Below, piece by piece: positions 1 to 7,538 of a stretch of 64,000 nt of DNA. The notes below the pieces were generated by a model that saw nothing but the letters and a program-made list of their open reading frames with translations, made no database searches and was not told the origin of the DNA. Both the position numbers and the translations under genes were made by a program. Position 1 is the first letter of the stretch, and each line of letters opens with the position of its first letter. Origin of the DNA: Desulfobacteraceae bacterium (GTDB taxonomy: Bacteria > Desulfobacterota > Desulfobacteria > Desulfobacterales > Desulfosarcinaceae); contig JAMOUQ010000029.1 of NCBI GenBank assembly GCA_027068085.1, forward strand, positions 1 through 64,000, written 5' to 3'.

Positions 1-9
1 CCGGGCCGC

Positions 10-459
10 TCAGCGGGTTCCGACCACGGTGACGGCGATGGCGCGCTTGCGCGGTCGGTTGTCGTGGTTGATGGCCACCACCTGCTGCCAGGTGCCCAGC
101 AGCAGCCGGCCGTTGCGCACCGGCAGGCTGATGCCGGGGCCCAGCAGGGCGGCCTGGACGTGGCTGTGGCCGTTGCCGTCGTGCCAGGCCTGTTCATGGG
201 CGTAGTCGGCCTGGGGCGGGGCCAGCCGGGTGATGGCATCTTTGAGATCGGCCACCGCGCCGGGTTCGTACTCGATGGTGGTCAGGGACCCGGTGGAGCC
301 GATGTTGACGGCGGTCAGAACACCGTTGACAATGGCCGAAGCCTTCACCGCCTCCTGCAGTCCGGCGGTGATGTCGGCCAGGTCGGGGCCGGTACCCAGC
401 TCAACGGAAATCTCCGACCAGTAAACCGAGGCCGGGCCGCTGGTCGATTCTGCCTTCAT
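10..459 (-). CDS. YjbQ/UPF0047 family protein
   Basis: A 149-residue protein of the YjbQ (UPF0047) family, whose members have weak thiamine-phosphate synthase activity in some bacteria; the physiological role is unsettled. The family signature is clear near the C-terminus: HDGNGHSHVQAALLGPG, followed by PVRNGRLLLGTWQQV. The histidines there form the conserved metal or ligand pocket. Length matches the family (about 135-150 residues). A GAGGAA Shine-Dalgarno lies 8 bases before the ATG. The gene ends 9 bases from the window edge and stands behind the LVIVD lipoprotein gene on the same strand, 273 bases downstream of it, so co-transcription is uncertain. Confidence 0.9.
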   Translation of the reverse strand: MKAESTSGPASVYWSEISVELGTGPDLADITAGLQEAVKASAIVNGVLTAVNIGSTGSLTTIEYEPGAVADLKDAITRLAPPQADYAHEQAWHDGNGHSHVQAALLGPGISLPVRNGRLLLGTWQQVVAINHDNRPRKRAIAVTVVGTR

Positions 460-662
460 GGCTGCTTTCCTCTTCTGCTTCCTTACATCAAGGAGAAAAT
501 CTATTCTGGGACGCTTTCAATTTCTGCCTGACAAGACAGTTGCAAGACCTTCCTGTTTTTCTTTCGATGCGCTATGGCAGCATCTCATATCATATTTAAT
601 GGCTTTTTCCCACGGCAGGCCAATGGTCAGGGGAAATGCCCGGTCTTACGTGATTGCTTTGT

Positions 663-697
663 GGGCCGTGGCTGAAAGTGTCCTCCGGCCACGGCCC
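663..697. terminator. Perfect 10-bp inverted repeat, possible terminator
   Basis: GGGCCGTGGC at 663-672 is exactly complementary to GCCACGGCCC at 688-697, with a 15-base loop. It lies just past the stop codon of the minus-strand LVIVD lipoprotein gene, where a terminator is expected. No T-tract follows on either strand, so a classical intrinsic terminator is not certain; it may be a 3'-end stabilising hairpin. Confidence 0.4.
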
Positions 698-732
698 TCC
701 TGCCCTTGTACCTGGTCAATCGCTGGGGCTGC

Positions 733-3222
733 TTATAGCCCGCCAGCGCCTACTTCCATCGGATTGGGCAATACTTTGTCAATAACGACTCCTGCCTCGC
801 CATCGGCCACGAAGGCGTAGTTGCCCGCAACGGCAACGCCTTTTGCATAGTCCAGCATGTCCAGAGCACCTGCCACCACGGGGGCGGTGGGATTACTGAT
901 GTCGATGATGGCAAGGCCTTTATTCCAATCCGCCAGGAAGGCGTAGTTGCCCGCAACGGCAACGCCGTAAGCAAGGCCAGGGGTGTCCACAGTACCAGCC
1001 ACAGTTGGTGCGTTGGGATTGCTGATGTCGATGACGGCAAGGCCTTTATCATAATCGGCCACGTAGGCGTAGTTGCCCGCAACGGCAACGCCGTAAGCAA
1101 GGCCAGGGGTGTCCACAGTACCAGCCACAGTTGGTGCGTTGGGGTCGCTGATGTCGATAACGGCAAGGCCTTTAACATAATCGGCCACGTAGGCGTAGTT
1201 ACCCGCGACTGCAACGCCCAAAGCAGAGCCCGTAGTGTCCACCGTACCAGCCACGCTTGGTGCTGTGGGATCGGTGATGTCGATGACGGCAAGGCCTGCA
1301 CTCCCATTAACCACGAAGGCGTAGTTGCCCGCAACGGCAACGCCTTCTGCCCAGCCCGTAGTGTCCACCGCACCAGCCACAGTTGGTGCGGTGGGATTGC
1401 TGATATCGATGACGGCAAGGCCTTTATCATAATCGGCCACGTAGGCGTAGTTGTCCGCAACGGCAATGCCTTGAGCATAGCCTGTTGTCTTCATCGTCAC
1501 AGCCACGCTTGGTGCTGCGGGATCGGTGATGTCGATGACGGCAAGGCCGGCATCATAATCAGCCACGAAGGCGTAGTTGTCAGCAACGGCAACGCCTTTC
1601 GCAATGCTCGTTGTGTCCACCTTACCAGTCATCACCGGTGTTTTGGGGTAGCTGATGTCGATGACGGCAAGGCCTTTATCCCCATCGGCCACGTAGGCGT
1701 AGTCGTCCGCAACGGCAACGCCTTTCGCATAGCCTGGTGTCTCCACCGCATTTACCACCACAGGTGCGGTGGGCTTGCTGATATCGATGACGGCAAGGCC
1801 TTTATTCCCCTCAGCCACGTATGCGTAGTTACCCGCAACGGCAATGCCTTGAGCATAGCCTGGTGTCTCCACCGTACCAGCCACAGTTGGTGCTGTGGGA
1901 TTGCTGATATCGATGACGGCAAGGCCGGCATCATAATCAGCCACGTATGCGTAGTTACCCGCAACGGCAACGCCTTTCGCATAGCCTGGTGTCTCCACCG
2001 TCACAGCCACGCTTGGTGCTGTGGGATCGGTGATGTCGATGACGGCAAGGCCTTTATTCCCATCGGCCACGTAGGCGTAGTTACCCGCGACTGCAACGCC
2101 TTGCGCATAGCCCGTAGTGTCCATCGTACCAGCCACGCTTGGTGCTGTGGGATCGGTGATGTCGATGACGGCAAGGCCTTTATTCCCATCGGCCACGTAG
2201 GCGTAGTTACCCGCGACTGCAACGCCCAGAGCAGAGCCCGTAGTGTCCACCGTACCAGCCACAGTTGGTGCGGTGGGATTGCTGATGTCGATGACGGCAA
2301 GTCCGGCATCATCATCGGCCACGTAGGCGTAGTTGCCCGCAACTGCAACGCCTTTCGCATAGCCAGTAGTGTCCACCGTACCAGCCACGCTTGGTGCTGT
2401 GGAATCGGTGATGTCGATGACGGCAAGGCCTTTCTTCCTATCAGCCACGTAGGCGTAGTTACCCGCAACGGCAACGCCTTTCGCATAGCCTGGTGTGCCT
2501 ATTGTGCCAGTTATTCTAGACAACAGGTCGGCTGCATCGCCAGCAACGCTTTGATCGAGGTGAACCTTGTCGATACAGGATTGAATGGAATTCCACCCAG
2601 GCCGAACGGCATCCTTGGCATCCACCGGATGCCACTTGAGAAGATCGCCACCATCGATACGCCCATTGCCGTCAATATCGCTGGACAATAGCAAGTGCGC
2701 GCTGCGGTCAATCTCGTTGACGATGTCCTCCACCGACTGCTGGTTGATCAACCAGTAGCCGATCCTGCTGTAAACCAATTCTGTGAGAATGTTGACCTTG
2801 AAGTCACCTTGCTTTAGTTCGGCCCCGCCGGCCACCAAACGGATGACTCCCTGGTTCTGGGTCGGCTGGGGGTCGATGACGCCATCGTCGTCGGCATCGA
2901 TGTCAACGCCTCCTGATATCGCCACCACGTACAGGGTGTCGTCATCGATGGACGACGCTGGCAGCTCGAACCTGCCGCCGTCTTGCAGACTTGTAGCACT
3001 GCTCGTCTGGGTCGTATAGACAGGTGTTTGCAGATCATCGGCCCGATAAAGTGTTACCTTCGCGCCGCACAAAGGCCCCAATAACGCCTGCCCGCTTATG
3101 GCCTGTTCGGTGTCGGCCGGCCCCGTGTTGCCTGACGATCCACCGTCGCTACAGGAAAGCAGAAACAATGACAGGACTAGAAACAAAAACCATCCCCTTG
3201 AAAACGAAAAGCGTTTGACCAT
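733..3222 (-). CDS. Lipoprotein with 14 tandem LVIVD repeats (beta-propeller)
   Basis: An 829-residue secreted lipoprotein. The chosen ATG at 3222 has GGAG five bases upstream and begins a textbook lipoprotein signal: basic MVKR, a hydrophobic core, lipobox LLSC with Cys24, then Ser-Asp. Residues about 30-235 form a non-repeat domain with two calcium-loop-like motifs, DIDADDDGVID and a dockerin-like SDIDGNGRIDGGD. From residue 239 to the C-terminus there are 14 units of 42 residues, each with GVAVAGNYAYVAD and GLAVIDIS cores, the LVIVD repeat. Such repeats are known to form beta-propeller blades; 14 units would suit two seven-bladed propellers (inference). Ligand unknown. The same frame stays open upstream to 3345, but those 41 residues would bury the signal peptide. 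Confidence 0.88.
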   Translation of the reverse strand: MVKRFSFSRGWFLFLVLSLFLLSCSDGGSSGNTGPADTEQAISGQALLGPLCGAKVTLYRADDLQTPVYTTQTSSATSLQDGGRFELPASSIDDDTLYVVAISGGVDIDADDDGVIDPQPTQNQGVIRLVAGGAELKQGDFKVNILTELVYSRIGYWLINQQSVEDIVNEIDRSAHLLLSSDIDGNGRIDGGDLLKWHPVDAKDAVRPGWNSIQSCIDKVHLDQSVAGDAADLLSRITGTIGTPGYAKGVAVAGNYAYVADRKKGLAVIDITDSTAPSVAGTVDTTGYAKGVAVAGNYAYVADDDAGLAVIDISNPTAPTVAGTVDTTGSALGVAVAGNYAYVADGNKGLAVIDITDPTAPSVAGTMDTTGYAQGVAVAGNYAYVADGNKGLAVIDITDPTAPSVAVTVETPGYAKGVAVAGNYAYVADYDAGLAVIDISNPTAPTVAGTVETPGYAQGIAVAGNYAYVAEGNKGLAVIDISKPTAPVVVNAVETPGYAKGVAVADDYAYVADGDKGLAVIDISYPKTPVMTGKVDTTSIAKGVAVADNYAFVADYDAGLAVIDITDPAAPSVAVTMKTTGYAQGIAVADNYAYVADYDKGLAVIDISNPTAPTVAGAVDTTGWAEGVAVAGNYAFVVNGSAGLAVIDITDPTAPSVAGTVDTTGSALGVAVAGNYAYVADYVKGLAVIDISDPNAPTVAGTVDTPGLAYGVAVAGNYAYVADYDKGLAVIDISNPNAPTVAGTVDTPGLAYGVAVAGNYAFLADWNKGLAIIDISNPTAPVVAGALDMLDYAKGVAVAGNYAFVADGEAGVVIDKVLPNPMEVGAGGL
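736..2508. repeat. 14-copy, 126-bp in-frame tandem DNA repeat
   Basis: The coding region for the LVIVD units is a direct tandem repeat with a period of 126 bp (42 codons). Every unit keeps near-identical blocks such as the one encoding AVIDI (reads as gatgtcgatgacggcaaggc on the plus strand). Variation is concentrated at a few codons before GLAVIDI and at the unit junction. The last unit (736 to about 870) is degenerate. The strong DNA-level identity suggests recent duplication or gene-conversion homogenisation and makes the array prone to assembly errors. Confidence 0.92.
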
Positions 3223-3659
3223 CACAACTCCATTTCTTTTCCAACATTTTGCCAAGCGTTTTGGTGGAACGATTTTTCTAAAATTTTTCTTCAGGCGAGC
3301 AATTGTCCGGCAATGGTCCAGGTACCGGTAAAAAGAATGGGTCAAATCCGCATTCCAAAGGCTGACTTAAACCAAAAGGAAGAAGGGGAAATGGCCCAAG
3401 TCGCGACCATACAACAATTGAACGGAGATTGGAAGTGGAGATGACCTGCGGCATGGAGGCACTGGAGGCCGCATGCTGCTCAAAGAAGCTTCGCTGTCTT
3501 TTTTATTTGCAAGACCTGATCTCGATGCAAAATGCGGGTTCACATTTTCCAAAGGCTCCACAGTCTTTGAAGACCGTGGCTATACAGATTTCAAATGGTT
3601 TGCTCAGCTTGAACAAAGTGGTGTGTTCGATTGAAAAACCGGAACAAGGAAGGGGAAAA
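3223..3659. other. Gene-poor spacer, about 440 bp
   Basis: This spacer separates the divergent LVIVD lipoprotein and nitrilase-remnant genes. It is richer in A and T than the surroundings, especially 3235-3300. Both genes must have their promoters here, but I see no -35/-10 pair good enough to name. The nitrilase frame stays open upstream to 3429 without family-like sequence. Confidence 0.4.
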
Positions 3660-4121
3660 ATGGAAATCGATACTGAAACCGGCAGCCTCGTGGTCGGCAT
3701 TGCCCGGATTGCGCCCGTCTGGCTCGACCGGAAACTCACTCTCGAAAAGGTCGTTGACTATGTCGATTTGGCCGCCGACAGGGGATGCCAGCTGGTAGTC
3801 TTCGGAGAGGCCCTCGTGCCCGGCTATCCTTTCTGGATCGAACGTACCGGCGGTGCCCGTTTCAACCATCCCGTGCAGAAGCAATTGCACGCCCATTACA
3901 TGCGCAATGCGGTTCAAATCGAGGCCGGTCACTTGTCGTTCCTGTGTGACAAGGCGGCCCAAAGAAAGATAGTGGTCGTGGCAGGCTGTATCGAAAGACC
4001 TGCCGACCGCGGCGGGCACAGCCTTTATGCGGCCCTGGTCTATATCAATGCCCGGGGCAGATCGAAACGGTGCATCAATTCCATGACAACTTACGGCAAA
4101 GCCTATGCCCGTGGTGCCTGA
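3660..4121 (+). pseudogene. Truncated nitrilase/CN-hydrolase remnant
   Basis: A 153-residue open frame preceded by an AAGGAAGGGG Shine-Dalgarno. It matches the N-terminal half of nitrilases: VVGIARIAPVWLDRKLTLEK, the catalytic-glutamate segment VVFGEALVPGYPFW (Glu50), and the later GGHSLYAALVYINARGR strand. Family members run to about 300-350 residues with a Glu-Lys-Cys triad. Here the lysine segment (normally like HRKLMPTYGERLVWG) reads RCINSMTTYGKAYARG, with Asn in place of the catalytic Lys. A TGA stop comes before the region that would carry the catalytic Cys. Only 26 bases separate the stop from the next gene, so the missing half is deleted rather than frameshifted. It is almost certainly inactive as a nitrilase. 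Confidence 0.75.
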
Positions 4122-4147
4122 AGGGGCCCGGCCGTTTCGGATGGCAG

Positions 4148-6148
4148 CTACACTAGCTTGTTGTCCCAGTTCCACAGCCCGGGCCGTTTTTTGACGGCCA
4201 CGCTGCGGGGAAGGGGCTCCTCTATGTGGACGAACAGGCCGATTCCGGCGTCGAAAAGGGTCTGCTGGTGGCCGGTCAGATCGATGGGCCAGTTGGGATA
4301 GGTCCAGTAGGTATCGCCGTGACGGACTGTCCAGGCCTTTTCCCCCTTGGGACTGGCAAACGGATGGCCCGGCCTGAGATCGGGCGGAGCGATCCGGGAG
4401 ACACACAGGGGCCAGTTGCCCCGGATCACCATGCCGGTTGGCAGGGGGCTTTTGGCGGCCATCTGGAGAAAGTCCCTGCGGCCAAGTTCCGGGCTCAGGA
4501 TGACCCCGTCGAATCCCATCAGCTTCAGGACCCTGGCTGCCAGGGGGTTGGCCACGTTGCAAAAGGGACCGGCCCAGACGGCGAGCTTCCGGCGCCGCCT
4601 GAACCAGACGATCTGCCAGGGGGCGTTTAGCACGAAGCGCCGGGCGCCCTTGGCAAGCAGTTTCTCAAGCTGGGCCAGGAAATTTTCCTGGTTGTCCGGC
4701 CAGATCACAGGCGGCAGCCACCACCAGATGCGGCCGGTGTTGCCCTTGGGAAGCCGGGTGCTGCCGTCTGCCGCAAGCCACAGGCCCACCGCACCCCGGG
4801 GAAGCCGCTTTTCGGCCCGGCGCAGGACCTTCATCTGCATGGGCTGGTTGTGCTTGCGACCCGGGGTGGGCAGACGCAGGACAAAGGCGCTTTGCGGCAC
4901 GTTCACGGAAGACATCTTTGCAAGCTGTTCTTCCAGGGGGCGCAGTTTTTCTTCCAGGCCGGCCTCGCTGCGGTCCACCAGGAAGACCGGGGCCGCCTTG
5001 GGCGGTTTCTTGCCGGCCGGCAGTGCCAGGTGGAAGGTGCCGGCCTTGGGGACCGATTTGGGCACGGCGATCCGGCAGTGCCAGGGGTCGTCTTCGTAAC
5101 CTATCCGCAGGCTGTCTCCGGCCAGAAGGGGCAGGCGGGGCTCGATGTACGCCCTGGAGCCGGAACTGCGCACATGGGCCACCAGCAGGCCCGAGCCGGT
5201 GGGGGTGTCGGCCTGCAGGGGGGACCGGGGCCGGTGGCCCAGCAGGTTGTAGTGGGTTGCGGGCCGTCCCAGGGCCATCTCCAGCAGGCCCAGGGCCTGT
5301 CTTTTTGCCTGTGGATCGTGGGCCTGGTCCCGCAGGAGGCGGTAGGCGCAGGTGGTGTAATAGACGTAGTGGGCTCCCTTTTTGCGGCCTTCGATCTTCC
5401 AGGCCCGGATGGCCGGAATCTTCAACAGGACCTTGGTCAGCACGTCGGCGCTCAAGTCAAGGCAGGCGAAGAAACGGCGGGATTTGCCGTCCTGCTGGTA
5501 GCGCCGCCGGCAGGGCTGGACGCACCAGCCCCGCAGGCCGCTTTTGCCTCCCAGGTAGCTGCTCCAGTAGCAGCGGCCCGAAACGGCGTAACACAGGGCG
5601 CCGTGGACGAAGACTTCCAGGCCCAGATCCTGGGGGCAGGCTGCGGCCATGGCCTTGATCTCATCGATGCTCAGCTCCCGGGGTATCACCACCCGGCTGG
5701 CGCCGGTTAACGAGCAAAGGCGTTTGAGGGCATCGGGAAAGCTGACGTTGGCCAGGGTGGAAAGGTGGACCTGGCCGGAAAAGCCGGTCTGCTTGACGAT
5801 CTCCAGCATGGCCAGGTCCTGGACGATCAGGGCATCTGGCCTTACCGTGCGCGCCAGGATGTCGATGGTCCGGGCCGCCTCGGTCAGCTCGGCGGTGGTC
5901 AGCAGGTTGTTGAAGGCCAGGTAGACCTTTGTGTCGCGGCTGTGGGCCAGTTCCACCAGGCCGGCCAGCTGTTTAAGGGTAAAATTCTTGGCCGCCATAC
6001 GGGCCGAAAAGGACCGCAGCCCGCAATATATGGCGTCGGCCCCGGCGGCCAGGGCGGCCAGGAAGGCTTTGCGGTTGCCGGCCGGGGCCAGGATCTCGGG
6101 TTTTTTGTTTTCGTCGATGCCGCCTTTGCGGCGAATCACAGCTTGCAT
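4148..6148 (-). CDS. U32 family peptidase / RlhA-YhbU-like protein
   Basis: A 666-residue member of the peptidase U32 (collagenase-like) family. The N-terminal TIM-barrel-like part starts EILAPAGNRKAFLAALAAGADAIYCGL. The U32 signature EVFVHGALCYAVSGRCYWSS sits at residues 179-197. Cys186, Cys193, Cys209 and Cys213 match the four-cysteine pattern that binds an iron-sulfur cluster in relatives such as RlhA and UbiU/UbiV. RlhA hydroxylates a 23S rRNA cytidine, so an RNA- or cofactor-hydroxylation role is as likely as proteolysis. The C-terminal 350 residues are the divergent extension typical of longer members. A GAGG lies 13 bases before the ATG, longer than ideal, so the start is slightly uncertain. 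Divergent from the CooC-like gene. Confidence 0.87.
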   Translation of the reverse strand: MQAVIRRKGGIDENKKPEILAPAGNRKAFLAALAAGADAIYCGLRSFSARMAAKNFTLKQLAGLVELAHSRDTKVYLAFNNLLTTAELTEAARTIDILARTVRPDALIVQDLAMLEIVKQTGFSGQVHLSTLANVSFPDALKRLCSLTGASRVVIPRELSIDEIKAMAAACPQDLGLEVFVHGALCYAVSGRCYWSSYLGGKSGLRGWCVQPCRRRYQQDGKSRRFFACLDLSADVLTKVLLKIPAIRAWKIEGRKKGAHYVYYTTCAYRLLRDQAHDPQAKRQALGLLEMALGRPATHYNLLGHRPRSPLQADTPTGSGLLVAHVRSSGSRAYIEPRLPLLAGDSLRIGYEDDPWHCRIAVPKSVPKAGTFHLALPAGKKPPKAAPVFLVDRSEAGLEEKLRPLEEQLAKMSSVNVPQSAFVLRLPTPGRKHNQPMQMKVLRRAEKRLPRGAVGLWLAADGSTRLPKGNTGRIWWWLPPVIWPDNQENFLAQLEKLLAKGARRFVLNAPWQIVWFRRRRKLAVWAGPFCNVANPLAARVLKLMGFDGVILSPELGRRDFLQMAAKSPLPTGMVIRGNWPLCVSRIAPPDLRPGHPFASPKGEKAWTVRHGDTYWTYPNWPIDLTGHQQTLFDAGIGLFVHIEEPLPRSVAVKKRPGLWNWDNKLV

Positions 6149-6308
6149 GGCGATATTTTGTCCTCGGGGTATCTGTGGTTTCGGGTCGGATGTTTCTGAA
6201 AACCGCGCCTGCCGGACGCGGCGTAGCTCAAGCGTTGTAAGCCACTGGCGATTTTCTGTTTTGTTTTCGGCCGACCTTAGCCTCTGGCTGGCCGGGGCGT
6301 CAAGCCCA

Positions 6309-6324
6309 AAGCCCGGCCGGGCTT
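6309..6324. promoter_or_regulatory. Perfect 16-bp palindrome at the cooC-like promoter
   Basis: AAGCCCGGCCGGGCTT is a perfect palindrome whose right end overlaps the -35 box of the promoter for the CooC-like gene. Its position suits an operator for a dimeric repressor, but a GC-rich palindrome can also arise by chance or act as a terminator stem. Confidence 0.35.
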
Positions 6325-6350
6325 GCCATGGAGCCGAATTGTATTATAAT
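6323..6350 (+). promoter_or_regulatory. Sigma70-type promoter of the CooC-like gene
   Basis: TTGCCA (6323-6328), a 16-base spacer, then the perfect consensus -10 box TATAAT (6345-6350). The predicted transcript start near 6357 leaves a leader of about 45 bases before the ATG at 6403. It is one of the best promoter matches in the window. Confidence 0.7.
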
Positions 6351-6402
6351 AGGCTTTCGCAGGTTTTACTGCAAATGCAAACCAAGGAAGGAAGACCGAG
6401 CC

Positions 6403-7158
6403 ATGAAACTGGCAATTTCCGGCAAAGGCGGAGTGGGCAAGACGACTTTTGCGGCCATGCTGGCCCGGGCCCTGAGCGACCGGGGCAAGAAGGTGCTGGC
6501 CATCGACGCCGATCCGGACGCCAATCTGGCCGCGGCCCTGGGAATCGCCGATGCCGACAAGATAACCCCCATTGCCGAGATGAAGGAGATGATCTTCGAG
6601 CGTACCGGCGCCCAGCCGGGCAGCATCGGGGGGTTTTTCAAGCTCAATCCCAAGGTGGACGACCTGCCCGACAGCCTTTCGGTGCGCAAGGACAACATCA
6701 AGCTGATGCGCCTGGGCAGTGTCAAAAAAGGCGGCGGCGGCTGCCTCTGTCCTGAAAGCACCCTGCTCAAGGCTCTGGTGATGCATATCGTGCTGGCCAG
6801 GGACGAGGTGGTGGTCATGGACATGGAGGCCGGCATCGAGCATCTGGGACGGGCCACGGCCACGGCCGTGGACAAGCTGATCGTGGTTGTGGAGCCGGGC
6901 CGCCGGAGTATCGATACCGCCCGTCATATCCGCCGCCTGGCGGCCGAGATAAGGCTGGAGAACCTGGCGGTGGTGGGCAACAAGATCCGCTCGGACAAGG
7001 ACGAGGAGTTTTTGCGCCGCCACCTGTCCGATTTCGAGTTTCTCGGTTTCCTGCCATACGACAACGCCCTCATAGAGGCCGACCTGGAGGGCCGTTCGCC
7101 CTACGATGCCGCCGACCAGGCCCGCCGGCGGATTCAGGCCATGATCGAACAATTATAG
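6403..7158 (+). CDS. CooC-type nickel-insertion ATPase (MinD/ParA superfamily)
   Basis: A 251-residue P-loop ATPase. It begins with a deviant Walker A, GKGGVGKTT (residues 7-15), followed by DADPDANLAAALG. A CxC pair, GGCLCPES (Cys114, Cys116), is the hallmark of CooC proteins, which dimerise around metal at these cysteines and help insert nickel into carbon monoxide dehydrogenase. VVVVDM-type Walker B sequence appears as EVVVMDMEAGIEHLGRATA. The start at 6403 has GGAAGGAAG upstream and gives the family length (about 250). No CODH gene is in the window, so the client enzyme lies elsewhere. A generic MinD-like role is the alternative. Confidence 0.85.
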   Translation: MKLAISGKGGVGKTTFAAMLARALSDRGKKVLAIDADPDANLAAALGIADADKITPIAEMKEMIFERTGAQPGSIGGFFKLNPKVDDLPDSLSVRKDNIKLMRLGSVKKGGGGCLCPESTLLKALVMHIVLARDEVVVMDMEAGIEHLGRATATAVDKLIVVVEPGRRSIDTARHIRRLAAEIRLENLAVVGNKIRSDKDEEFLRRHLSDFEFLGFLPYDNALIEADLEGRSPYDAADQARRRIQAMIEQL

Positions 7159-7163
7159 AAATT

Positions 7164-7180
7164 GATGACTTCGCAAAAAG
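7164..7180 (+). repeat. Partial extra copy of the palindrome arm
   Basis: GATGACTTCGCAAAAAG matches the left arm of the palindromic element 28 bases downstream (gatggcttcgcaaagag) at 14 of 17 positions. It suggests either a nested older copy or a duplicated end. Confidence 0.5.
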
Positions 7181-7191
7181 CCTGAAACTAG

Positions 7192-7318
7192 GATGGCTTC
7201 GCAAAGAGTTCGAGGTCGAGGCGTCGCAAATCCCGTGTGACGAGGCGTACTTGCGGTACGCCGCAGTCACAACGGGATGCAGCGCAACGAAGATATCGGA
7301 CTATTTGCGAAGCCATTC
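7192..7318. repeat. 127-bp dispersed-type palindromic element
   Basis: The ends are inverted repeats: gatggcttcgcaaa at 7192 against tttgcgaagccattc at 7304. Further inside, two more imperfect complementary blocks converge (around gcgtcgcaaatcccg and cgggatgcagcgcaacg), closing on a central hairpin aggcgtacttgcggtacgcc. The whole element can fold into one long stem. It encodes nothing. The layout resembles intergenic palindromic repeats that I recall from Desulfobacterota genomes; only this copy lies in the window. Confidence 0.75.
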
Positions 7319-7436
7319 AAAGCTAAAACCCGGACCATGCTCTCCGTAAACAGCCCCGTTCGCACCCCCCGGTCGGTGACCGGTTGAATTACACCTGTTT
7401 TCCCAGTATGATCCCTCACAAAGGAGATACCTATTT

Positions 7437-7538
7437 TTGAAAAAACATCCTGATACACGTTACACCATTGCCGGTGGCGACGGGATGGACCTGGAAACGC
7501 CTTCCAGGCCCGCACCCGGGGAGCTGTACCGCTCATGA
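7437..7538 (+). CDS. Possible 33-codon leader peptide coupled to the helicase
   Basis: A TTG-initiated ORF of 33 codons with a strong AAGGAGAT Shine-Dalgarno at 7421 and a 10-base spacing. The product starts MKKHPDTRYTIAGGDGMDLE and has no recognisable domain. Its TGA stop overlaps the helicase ATG (tcATGAgc), the usual geometry of translational coupling. The helicase lacks a convincing Shine-Dalgarno of its own, which supports coupling. It could be a leader peptide or simply the true translation entry point; protein-level evidence is lacking. Confidence 0.4.
   Translation: MKKHPDTRYTIAGGDGMDLETPSRPAPGELYRS

Noticed and set aside
736-2508. CRISPR array
   Set aside because: Repeats are coding, 126 bp, contiguous and without unique spacers.
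1471-2691. 406-codon open frame on the plus strand across the LVIVD gene
   Set aside because: It is the antisense of the 126-bp repeats and mirrors the repeat period; no family resemblance and no ribosome site.
4119-4121. TGA of the nitrilase remnant as selenocysteine codon
   Set aside because: selA is present, but sequence after TGA does not continue the nitrilase family and no stem-loop SECIS is seen.
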